From NCBI RefSeq assembly GCF_950295315.1, contig NC_080170.1, positions 92,612,054-92,676,053 on the forward strand: a stretch of DNA of 64,000 nucleotides, read 5' to 3'. The notes under the pieces were generated by a model that saw only the letters and a program-made list of their open reading frames with translations, searched no databases and had not been told where the DNA came from. Source of the DNA: Erinaceus europaeus. Lineage: Eukaryota > Chordata > Mammalia > Eulipotyphla > Erinaceidae. Both the position numbers and the translations under genes were made by a program. Shown piece by piece: positions 55,256 through 64,000 of this stretch (position 1 is its first letter; every line of letters starts with the position of its first letter).

Positions 55256-56732
55256 CTCTCCCCCAACCCTATAAAATTCTCTAGCCCTTTGGGAATCAAG
55301 GTGCCTGGTTCATAAAGTGTTAAAGTTTGCTCTTGTTATGCAAATAGTACTGTTAGTTATTTCTTTATAATTATTATCACATAATTAGAAATTCAAGTCT
55401 TGGTTGATTGTAGATGTGCAGAAAATAAATAAGATAATGTTTGGATAAAATGAATCATTTGTTAACTAAGCATGATTTTCAGTATAAGTAAATCTTTCTT
55501 AAACCTTTGCTCTTAAAGAGCTGGGCTTCATATATCATATTTACTAAAGATTGTTTCACTAAATAAAATTGCTAGAATATTACCACTACTACAAAAACTA
55601 AACCAAACCTAACTGAAATAAAAGCAATAACAGAAACATTGTAAAGTCACATAATAAAATAGCAGTGTTTATAAATTCTTATAACAGAGAAGGTAATTCT
55701 GAGAACCAAACATCTCAATATGCTTAACTTCTCTGCTTTTAGAAATGTATTCTTTACCAGTGTGAGAACAGAAAATTTTAATTTGCACATATAACTGTAT
55801 TCTAGGCCAGATTTTCATCATAACACATGAAATGTGAAAACCCATGAATGAACCTGTAGCCAGGCACTGTAAACCTTTGAATTCCAAGCATAGCCAGGCT
55901 TTGAGAAAGTTTCACAATACAGACTTAATTCTTATTAAGCAGTGATTTCTCAGGAAGCAACAAAAACCTTGTTTTATTTTGTTTTGTTCTATTCTTAGGG
56001 AAAAAAAATTGGGGAGTATCCAGAATCTAAGTTGCATGTTGTATTTCTAATCATGCAGAAAACTTTTTGGAAAATATGGTTGTTAAACCAACCAGTTGTT
56101 TTGTTTTTAGAAGCCGTTAGTAAAATGTGGCATTATTAATAACACTTCACTGAAGCAGCAGCAATGGCCATAGCAACTTGCTTGCACAAAGCTCCACTTT
56201 AACTGAAAAGAAAGGGGGGGTTGCAAAGTGAAAACTCAAGTATGAGAAGGTGAGGGTAACTTCAAAAATCACAGGAGCCCATAAGAGCTACACAGAGGCC
56301 AAGGAGGACAAAAGACCTCATAGTGAGCTTTTGACACCCTTGAAGAGTTCTTTATTATTTAAGCAAAGAATAAAAAAAATAAAAGATTCTTTTTCCCTGG
56401 GAATTATTAGTGCAGGCCATTAAACAAGAAGCAGCTCCCGGGACTGCAATGAGCTGTCTTAGTTTTCACAGAAATAGTCTAGCCTCTAATGAATGCTCAG
56501 TACAACAATTTGTTGTGCTCTCCTATAATGTCATGGTGTAATTCCTATGAACGATGCTCCAGGCGGCACCAGTCTAATGCCATCTCTCTGTACTCTCTTA
56601 CCTTAGCAGCAAGAAGACCCTTGAATCTAGACATCTGCTATGTAAAGATGAAGTTTATTATTATTCTGCTAGGATGTTGCCCACATGTCCATGGGTGGTA
56701 ATGACAGGGTTATTTTTCTATACGTATTTTAA
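55256..56732. other. Unique sequence
   Basis: No local repeat family. Stretch 56110-56480 has lower AT bias and no simple repeats. The 70-codon frame at 56489-56701 has no recognised domain. Confidence 0.5.
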
Positions 56733-56905
56733 AAATTTCTTTATTGGGGGATTAATGTTTTATGGTTGACAGTAAATACAATAGTTTGTACGTGCATAAC
56801 ATTTCCCAGTTTTCCACATAACAATACAATCCCCATTAGGTCCTCTGCCATCATGTTCTAGGGCCTGAACTCCCTCCCCCCACTCCCACCACCCCAGAGT
56901 CTTTA
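56733..56905 (-). mobile_element. L1 3' end (type 3), minus strand
   Basis: TTTATTGGGGGATTAATGTT, GGTTGACAGTAAATACAATA and CCATTAGGTCCTCTGCCATC; reverse of 50840-51010. Confidence 0.85.
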
Positions 56906-57984
56906 AAAAAAATCTATATGTATTTTTAAAGAGACAAATAAATGCCATAACACTGATTTAGTGTGGGCTTTATTGTAGAGGAAGTACTCCCTGGAAATGA
57001 GCCAACATATTCTCTAAGAGCCAACAGACTTCTTTAGTGCTGCTTCTGCCTCACTGACACTAAGGAACTGTGATCTTATTCAGTACTTCATACCCAAAGG
57101 CAGTGTGCAATTTTCTGCCCCACCTGGTAAGGGAGATTTAGTCATTGTTATGTTCAAGTCATGGCTAATTTAATCATTCCTAATGTTAATGCTTTTTAAT
57201 ACATATGTTAATACTCATGGCACCCTGCTTAGGGTATTTAGGTTATTTAGTGTTAGTCTACTTCACTGGTATAGACCAAGTCTAGGAAGTCTTACCCCTT
57301 CACAGAAGCATTTTGCACTCACTAATTATTACAGTTCTCTTGTGAGGAAGATTATGTCCATAGCTGCAGCAGTAGTACAAGAAGAAATGGTATTTCCCAG
57401 AAGCTTCCTATGTTTCTAGTCTTTGTGTTGACATTGTTTGCCATATAAAAGATTCAGTTAATAGCTAAGGAAAAGTCTTTCAGACCACAGTTGGTAAATG
57501 TTTCTATGCTAGTACATTCATTCTACTACAATGAACATGCTAAAACTCAGAAAACAACCCCTTCCTTAATACACTGACATATATATTTTCATTATCCTAT
57601 CAGGAAGAATTTCCGTCACCAAGACATTATATCTGACCACAAAGTTGAATACTTTTAGTTACAGTCCTAGGAAAAGTTTTATTTGTTTGATGCAAAATCT
57701 GCAGAATGCTGTATATTTAGAAATTACAGATAATCTTATGCAACTCTCTACCTTTACAGATGAGTGTCAAAGAGAGTATGTAACTTCCATTTGATTGTCC
57801 ATATATAAAATTGTCAAAGATAGATAGGAAATTCTCTATCCTTACACTTGCAAGCTCTCCAAAAGATCAGTTTTTCAAAGCATAAGTGAGCTGTGTGGAA
57901 ACGTGAGATCATAAGATCAACAAATGCTCAGGTTCTCTTATGCAATACTAACATTCATTTTGACACCAATCTTTCTTTTAAAAA
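56906..57984. other. Unique sequence
   Basis: No gene or repeat identified; the frame at 57183-57419 has no recognised domain. Confidence 0.5.
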
Positions 57985-58145
57985 AAAAATATTTTATTTT
58001 AATTTTTTATTATCTTAGTGAGGAAAGAGATCCTGAGAGAAAGACACAAAGAGCTCTGGCTTATGCTAGGGATTGAATCTGGGACATTCAGAGCTTCAGA
58101 CCTAAGAGTCTTTTGCATAACCATTATGCTGTCTTCATAGTCCAT
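57985..58145 (-). mobile_element. tRNA-SINE of the GGTTATGCAAA type, minus strand
   Basis: AGAGCTCTGGCTTATGCTAG, GGGATTGAATCTGGGAC, TTTTGCATAACCATTATGC. Confidence 0.85.
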
Positions 58146-59614
58146 CTTTCAACCAGTAAGTAATGAGCAGCTACAATGTTCTTGAGTCTAAACTTAAAAC
58201 AAGAAAATTGAAATATAAAAATATAATGAGTCTTTTTGTTCAGAAAAATCTTTCTAGTAGGTCATATCTAAGGTGGCATCTGATATGTTTTGAGCAACTG
58301 GAAGAAATTATAATTCTGGAAAAAAAAATTCCATTCTTTTGATGATCAGAATTGGAAGGTAGAGGTGAAGACTTCACTGAGGTCTTTCAATGAGAATGAA
58401 GCATATATATATAATTTACTCACTTTATAATATAATCTTCAGACCAGACAAGTATATAGATAGATGAGTGACAAGGTAACTTTTTAGCATTAAATTAATA
58501 ATCAAATTAAAATGAGTGTCTTTCTACTAGCTGTAAAATGAAGCATAAAAGTGCATTTAGTAAGTACATAGAATTGAAAAGGAGCACAATGAAAGTGACA
58601 TATTGGAATTAATCATTTCTTTTCTAATTTATTAGAACTGCTTCCTGTGGGAGATGAAATTTCAAGACCTGTTTGAGTGATGAAGAAAAGGGAATTTGCT
58701 GGGGAAAATCACAATTTTTGTGAGAGAAAGCAATTTTCCCAAGGTCATCTAACTAGCCAGTGTCAGAGTAGGGAACTAAATACACTGAAAAGAAATGAAT
58801 GTTCCTATAGTAAGTCTCTTATAAGAGTAACTTCAAGCTGATGTCAAGAATTTCCTCCAGGAGGTAGACAAGAATTACAGTGACCTTCATAAAATTACAC
58901 AGTGTATCTCAGAGAAAGGGGACTCAGATTTTTTGACAGAGAAACCAGTTTCAAGAGGAGATTTAAACCTCCTTTCTGTGTTATCAATGAAAGTACTTTC
59001 CAAATCTCTACTAAACTTAGGCCAAGGCAGAACTATTCCCCCTGTTGGGGGAAAAAAAAAATCTTAAAACTTTATTTACTCAAACATGCATCTTAGGAAT
59101 GCAATGCTCATTTCCATTTGAAAATAAGAATGAATGAATGAATGAATACAAACATTCACAGTCATATGTCTGTCAAGAACGTTTCCCAATTAATTAACCT
59201 GACTTAGAAAGGAGCAAAATAAGCAGCTTGGCTGATCACATAAATGCCAATTCAGAGAAAGTTTTTTTTTCTATTAGTCATATCATCTGGGCTGAAAATT
59301 TCCTTTCCCGATGATCAGTTTTCTATCCTTCTCAACAACCAGCCATTCTCCTGCTTGTTCATTTTTGTTCATAGTGTACATACATGATGTTTCATGTATG
59401 CATACTGATCTGAAGTTGCATTTCTTAAGTTTTCATTCCCCCTTCCTTTAATGGAATGGACAATCTATGAAAACATAAAGGATATCAAATGATAAATGAT
59501 TGACTGCAAAAATATAGTATATATAAGTATTTGCTAAACAAGTATGAATTAAATGATTTAATTCATTATAATAAATTCAAAAACATTCAATATAATATAT
59601 TCAAGGAGGACAGA
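58146..59614. other. Unique AT-rich sequence
   Basis: A (GAAT)n run at about 59129-59146 and a short (TA)n at 58404-58411; no gene. Confidence 0.5.
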
Positions 59615-60135
59615 TGTTGGGCTAGCGACACACAAGAGAGATGACCCAGGAACCAAGCTCATGGCGGCAAGGCCATTCAAATCTTTATTCATCTGAGTGC
59701 CCCAGAGTCTGGAGGTAGCACACCTGGTTAAGCCACATGGTGCAAACCGTAATGGCCAGCCGCCTCTTGGTTCCCACTTGCGTGTTCCTGGAGGCCAGAA
59801 AACAGAAGAGGCAAGTTGGAAACAGAAGTGACTTGACAATTCCATACATGGTTAGGAAAGGGGTGGAGAAAGGTAAAAAGGGCTGGGAAAGGTAGGGACT
59901 TCCTTAGCAACTGTTGCTAGGGGTTTAACTGATAGGGTTAATAATATACTGTGGGAAATTAGAGAGGAAATTGTTTCAGGCAAAACAATTATTATGTAGA
60001 TAATATGGGAGCAGGCCATAGTATCAGGAATACAGGGTGCTTTGTGAGGCAGGGAGTCTGATAAGATGAGGCAAACCTAGGGGAGTCTTGTGTCCCTCTT
60101 TGCTTGACCTTTCAGTAGAGAGAGAGAGACTGGCA
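59615..60135 (-). mobile_element. LTR with SINE-like segment, minus strand
   Basis: Plus-strand left edge TGTTGGGCTAGCGACAC (LTR 3' end). TTTATT at about 59681-59686 is the reversed poly(A) signal. Next to it, GGAGGTAGCACACCTGGTTAAG is SINE-head sequence, in the same place as in the 42507 LTR. AGGCAAAACAATTATTATGT matches the outer LTR at 63140-63165 in reverse. The right edge is uncertain by about 20 bp and no duplication was found. Confidence 0.75.
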
Positions 60136-60279
60136 CAAACCACTTTGAGCCCAGTGTATGCTATCTTTTTCTTTCTCCTTTTTCTATTTGAAAAAAATTA
60201 GCTTGGAATGGTGAAATCCCAACAATGAACAAAATAATAATAGTAATAAACAGTACTCAATAGAAGTCACATAAAGCAA

Positions 60280-60445
60280 TACAATCTTGTGTCAGAGAAA
60301 TAGTTCACCAGATAGGGCTCCTGTTTTTCCACACACAAAAACTTATATCACATTGCAGTATCACAAGACTGGAGGAAGCTCTGGTGCTACAGTGTCTTCT
60401 CTCTGGCTATCTGAATGAAAATTTCAGTCCAGAAGCACTGAAATC
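60280..60445 (+). mobile_element. Worn tRNA-related SINE
   Basis: TCAGAGAAATAGTTCACCAG, CATTGCAGTATCACAAGACT, CTCTGGTGCTACAGTGTCTT; similar in layout to the GTGGATAAAGC-type copies. Confidence 0.45.
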
Positions 60446-60499
60446 ATGCATGCTTGAAGCCCAACTCTGGGAGGTGGAGTCCACTTTTAAAAGTGTGCA

Positions 60500-60735
60500 T
60501 TTTGGGAGAGTGTAATGGTGGTACACCTAGTTCAGTGCCTGTGTTACCATGTACAAGGACCTAGATTTGAGCCTCTACTACTTACCTATATGGAGGATGC
60601 TTCATGAGTAGTAAAGCAAATTTGCAGGTCTGTCTGTCTATCTATCTACCATCTATCTCTATCTCCCCCTCCTCTCTCAGTTTATCTCTGCTCTATCAAA
60701 TAAAATTAAATATAAAGAAAGGGGAAAAAGGCAAA
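60500..60735 (+). mobile_element. tRNA-derived SINE, plus strand
   Basis: TGGGAGAGTGTAATGGTGGT, GGACCTAGATTTGAGCC, GAGTAGTAAAGCAAATTTGC, CT-rich body, A-rich tail with a truncated 3' module (AAAATGGCTATCAGCAATGG). Confidence 0.85.
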
Positions 60736-60754
60736 ATGGCTATCAGCAATGGTG

Positions 60755-61080
60755 GATTTTTTTTTTTTTTTGCCTCCACAGTTATTGCTGGGGCTCAGTG
60801 CCTGCACTATGAATCCACTGTTCCTGGAGGCCATTTTTTTTTCCTTTTGTTGCCCTTGTTTTTTATCATTATTGTTATTATTATTATTGTTGTTACTGCT
60901 GTTGTTGTTGTTGGATAGGACAGAGAGAAATTGAGAGAGGACTGGAAGACAGAAAGGGACAGAGAAAGACAGACACCTGCAGACCTGCTTCAACCCTTGT
61001 GAAGTGAAGCGGGGGTTCGAACTAGGATCCTTATGTCCGTCGTTGCACTTTGCACCATGTGTGCTTAACCTGCTTCACTG
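60755..61080 (-). mobile_element. tRNA-derived SINE, full length, minus strand
   Basis: GCCTCCACAGTTATTGCTGG, TCCTGGAGGCCATTTTTTTT, (GTT)n body, AGACCTGCTTCAACCC and GGGGGTTCGAACTAGGATCC. Opposes the previous SINE. Confidence 0.94.
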
Positions 61081-61235
61081 GGGGGAACAGAGAAAGAGAG
61101 AGACACCCACAACACAACTGCACTGTTTATGAAGCTTTCCACCTGCTATGGGGACGAGGGCATCAACCTGGGTTCTTGTGCATTGTGCAGCACATGTACT
61201 TACCCAGGCGTGCAACTGCCTCTAATTCCCAAATG
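61081..61235 (-). mobile_element. Partial tRNA-derived SINE, minus strand
   Basis: AGAGAAAGAGAGAGACACCC, CACTGTTTATGAAGCTTTCC, CATCAACCTGGGTTCTTG and a head ending ACCCAGGCGTGCAACTGCC. A second insertion beside the first. Confidence 0.8.
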
Positions 61236-61669
61236 AGAAGTAAGCATAGCCACAGACTTTAGGGTGAGCTATAGCAGGAAATTGAATCTTGGATGTGAAT
61301 CTGTAACTTGACCTTAGTAATTTATCCATGCTGTGATTACAGTTCCCTCTCAATAAATGGGTTAAAATGATACCATTTTACAGGACTGTTGTGAATAATT
61401 ATAAGAATAATAATATCACAATAATATTTATATGATATTTACATGTTACAAAATCACAACATTACATATTAAATATAGTAATTTAAGATATTATTTTATC
61501 AAAGTCTGAGTTATTGTCAGAAAAAATCAAATTCTTGTTCTGCCCACTCCATTTTGTGTAACCCAACTTCTTCACCAAAGCCTCCAGCCATCCAATCCAT
61601 ACAGCCTAACACTAAATAAAATATCACTAAAATAAAATTTTATCCTTGTAATAAATGAATTCAAGCATA
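61236..61669. other. Unique sequence
   Basis: Nothing recognised. Confidence 0.4.
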
Positions 61670-61805
61670 TAATAGTTAGGGACCAAGAATAAGGAGAGCA
61701 TGTACCTTGCATGCTTGAAGCACTCACTAGGTGAATGCCAATATGGGTAAAAATTGTGGAGTAATATTCCACTTTATCTTTCTCTTAATAAAAGTGAAAG
61801 CAAAA
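61670..61805 (+). mobile_element. Worn tRNA-related SINE, plus strand
   Basis: AGGGACCAAGAATAAGGAGA, CTTGCATGCTTGAAGCACTC and ATTCCACTTTATCTTTCTC with an A-rich tail. Confidence 0.45.
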
Positions 61806-61814
61806 TTAAAAAAA

Positions 61815-61960
61815 TATTAATGCTTTGTTTTATTTTAATCTGAGAAATTTATAATGATACAGAGAGATCATAGCACTACTCAGCTCTGGCCTACGTGATG
61901 TTGAGAATTGGGCCTGGGACCTCAGGCAGGAGAGCCTTTTGCTATCCCCCAACCCACAAA
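61815..61960 (-). mobile_element. tRNA-SINE of the GGTTATGCAAA type, minus strand, truncated head
   Basis: CTACTCAGCTCTGGCCTACG, AATTGGGCCTGGGACCTCAG and CAGGAGAGCCTTTTGCTAT. Confidence 0.8.
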
Positions 61961-61994
61961 ACAAAATTTCAAAAACTCTTTAAGAAAAGACATG

Positions 61995-62185
61995 ATGGGT
62001 GGAGGAGATAGCATAATGGTTATGCAAACAGACTCTCGTGCCAGAGCCTCCTAAATCCCAGGTTCAATCCCCCACACCACCATAAGCGAGAGCTGAGCAC
62101 TGCTCTGGTGTTTCTCTCTCTCTCTCTCTCTGCATCTCTCTAAAAAATAAAATAAATAAAAATATTTTTTAAAAAAAGACATGAC
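61995..62185 (+). mobile_element. tRNA-SINE of the GGTTATGCAAA type, plus strand, well preserved
   Basis: GGGTGGAGGAGATAGCATAA, TGGTTATGCAAACAGACTC, CCCAGGTTCAATCCCCC (B-box), GCTGAGCACTGCTCTGGTG, (TC)n and an A-rich tail. Confidence 0.93.
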
Positions 62186-62289
62186 TTAGATCACTTGGTC
62201 AATCATTATGAATAACCCTACTACTTTCAGAGAGTGGGGAAATCCCTACAATTTCTATTTTATAGTGAGGGTATGATCCTAAAACAGCC

Positions 62290-63045
62290 TAGAAAAGGGC
62301 TTTATAATGATGTCCCGAATGGGTATGACCAGTGACGGTAGAGAGAGTGATCTATCAGAGGTCTAGGTCCATATTATCTATGGGAGAATCCAAGGATCCC
62401 CTGTCTAGCACCCCAGGTAATGGGATACCCTAATAGTGGATAAAAAGGCAATGGTTATGAGAGCATGTCTCTTGTCCTCTTTCAGCTTTTGTAGTCATAT
62501 CTTTGACAAACTTAGGCTTTCTTCCATTTGTTAAAGTGCTTAGCCTTTCTAAGAGCTTGTTTGGAGGTTCTAGCTCCAGCGCAGCTACTTGTATACCCTC
62601 AACCTAAGACCGGGGAAGGCTGTCCTCGAAGCCGCAGCTTCCAGAGGGATGAAGCAGTGAGGGAGGAAAGGGACACCAGATCAGCCGAATCAACCCTGAT
62701 CAGCCAAATCAACCTGATCAGCCAGATCAGCCGAATCAACCCTGGCAATGAATTGGGTGATAGATGTTGCAGCCAGATTGCCTTCACATCCAGTGTGTGG
62801 CTTTTTTGTACCCAAGCCAGTACTTGGTTTATGGGATCTGGTCTCAAGTTAGGAAGAAAATAGACCCAAGATTATAGTGGGAGGTCACAGTCAGCCTAAA
62901 GTTTTTCTGCATTTATTTATTTGATGATTCTAATAGAGGTGGTCATAGGGACAATAATTGCCATTTACTAGATTGTAGGGAATTGTGAGGATACTTAGAG
63001 CTTGGTGGGACCCACCATTGAAAAGTGAGGGGCATGACCAATCCT
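62290..63045 (-). mobile_element. L1 3'UTR-type unit fragments
   Basis: 62300-62530 matches 41815-42030 (ATGACCAGTGACGGTAGAGA, CATGTCTCTTGTCC). 62820-62960 matches the reverse of 10500-10620 (TTTATGGGATCTGGTCTC). Between them, 62530-62820 holds a short GATCAGCC minisatellite absent from the other copies. Confidence 0.6.
62679..62743. repeat. GATCAGCC minisatellite
   Basis: Units GATCAGCC(G/A)AATCAACC(C)T begin at 62679, 62698 and 62725, with a half unit at 62716. The first and last full units are identical over 19 bases. Confidence 0.9.
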
Positions 63046-63049
63046 ATCA

Positions 63050-64000
63050 GTCTCTCTTAACTAAGAGGTCAAGCAAGGAAGGACACGGACTCTAGGGTCT
63101 GCCCTGCCTATCAGCCTCCCTGCCTCACAATAGTGCACTCCCTTATTATCTACATAATAATTGTTTTGCCTGAAAGTCCCCTCCCTACTTCCCCACCCAT
63201 TCCATTCCTTTGATCACATCTGATCTATCTTCTCTCTGCCTTCAGGACCCCCCTCTGGCTGCTTATTACTGATAATCTTGCTTTCTCATTCCTTTAAACA
63301 ATTAAACCTCTTACTCAACAATTACTGGAAAAGTCCTGACCCTCCCCTGCCGGGCTATCTTCATGGGCAGGAGACAGACGACCAGAGACTCATGGCTGAG
63401 CTGTACATAGGATCTCTTTATTCATGCAGAATGCAGCACAATCTAAGCCAAGCTAAGCTAAACTAACTAAAACTATAATCACAATGCTGTCCTTATATAT
63501 ATACTTGCCGAGTAGGGTATAAACAGGATGTGATGTAGAGAGGGCGGAGCAAAAAGTGACTGGTGCAAATCAGGGTGTACTATGAGAGGGGGTGGAGCAA
63601 AAAGACATCATGAACCAGTGGGGATTAAACCAATGCCCTGCAGGCAGGGCAGTGCTTCATTAAAACAGTGGTTATGTAAATAGAATACAGTGTTAAGCAG
63701 GGGGGATTAAACCAATGAAACAGAAGGGGTTTTTAGAAGCAGAATTAGAAGCATACCAACACTCCCCCAGACCTTTTGCCTCCCTACCATATATGGTATA
63801 CACATGTTACTTCCTCCTGCGACCCCTTATAAACCCTGCTTTGCTGTTCAATAAACGGTTTTTGTGCATGACACGTTCCCCTGGTGATCTCTGGTGGTGC
63901 CTTTTGCTACATAGGGAAAGATCCAGTCACTCACCCCTGCTGCCCCAGCACATTTCTTCTGGGCCCCCTGCATCTGGTGTGCAACAAAGCAGGTAATCCC
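63050..64000 (+). mobile_element. LTR, plus strand, split by a nested solo LTR and cut by the window end
   Basis: Left part 63050-63347 matches the reverse of 60000-60110 (TCCCTGCCTCACAA, TAATAATTGTTTTGCCTGAAA). Right part 63768-64000 has TTATAAACCC (about 63826), AATAAA at 63850-63855, and U5-like GGTGATCTCTGGTGGTGCC. The start is not fixed. If U5 ends near GTGTGCAACA the LTR finishes at about 63986; what follows could be a primer site or flank. Confidence 0.7.
63348..63761 (-). mobile_element. Solo LTR (414 bp) nested in LTR, perfect 6-bp duplication
   Basis: Plus-strand start TGCCGGGCTATCTTCATGGG and end GCATACCAACA. CTCCCC lies on both sides (63342-63347 and 63762-63767). Reversed poly(A) signal at 63417-63422. 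Same family as 15131-15481, sharing GTTTCATTGGTTTAATCCC and GAGACTCATGGCTGAG-type blocks. Confidence 0.93.

Noticed and set aside
1..64000. CRISPR array, bacterial operon or prophage
   Set aside because: All regular repeats are mammalian microsatellites or dispersed SINE, L1 and LTR copies; no array with unique spacers and no bacterial gene order exists.

Overview
The window is nuclear DNA from a hedgehog-lineage mammal (Erinaceidae, most likely Erinaceus or Atelerix). Three sequence signs agree. First, there are dozens of tRNA-derived SINEs of the type I associate with hedgehogs. Second, there is a Vingi-type non-LTR retrotransposon, a clade which, as I recall, was described among mammals only from hedgehogs (Kojima, Kapitonov and Jurka 2011). 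Third, L1 and class II (betaretrovirus-like) ERV fragments occur throughout, as expected for a mammal. I recognise no intact host gene or host exon; this looks like a gene-poor, AT-rich, repeat-dense intergenic or intronic region. Nearly all open frames over 60 codons are chance frames or lie inside dead transposons.

Layout. 1-1982: a 5'-truncated, inactivated Vingi-like element on the + strand. It sits inside the integrase of a class II ERV that runs on the minus strand (1983-5816). That ERV keeps its 5' LTR (5336-5816), a lysine-type primer binding site, a gag in pieces, the RT thumb, RNase H and integrase, but has lost protease and most of RT. The first 19 bases of the window recur exactly at 2161-2179, which suggests an unusually long target-site duplication of about 197 bp around the Vingi insertion. 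5817-9317 is mostly unique sequence. 9318-11160: L1 3' ends and an LTR with a second LTR inserted right after its TATA box. 11160-17980: unique DNA, SINEs, microsatellites and a solo LTR (15131-15481). 17980-21665: an old minus-strand L1 broken by SINEs and an unidentified 0.75-kb insert. 21800-25785: SINEs and a long L1 3'UTR-type unit that continues into a minus-strand L1 ORF2 remnant (25786-27960). 29335-31265: a second old minus-strand L1 carrying nested insertions. 32376-38830: mostly unique DNA with SINEs, an L1 ORF2 piece (36355-37470) and long tetranucleotide tracts. 39275-43200: an arrangement of two 345-bp-spaced repeats, then another long L1 3'UTR unit interrupted by two SINEs and a solo LTR. 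48721-53189: a plus-strand L1 with its 5' end present, broken ORF1 and ORF2, closed by a solo LTR with perfect 6-bp duplications. 54051-59614: largely unique. 59615-64000: LTRs, SINE clusters and a solo LTR nested in another LTR.

The elements do not form a working pathway. They form a stratigraphy: old L1s are cut by SINEs, ERVs are cut by Vingi, and LTRs are cut by LTRs, so relative ages can be read. The most notable points are the Vingi insertion with its apparent giant duplication, an ERV Gag with an N-terminal membrane-like segment and internal triplication, a 47-bp tailless tRNA-SINE insertion, a fold-back filler at an L1 deletion junction, and an LTR family that contains part of a SINE head.
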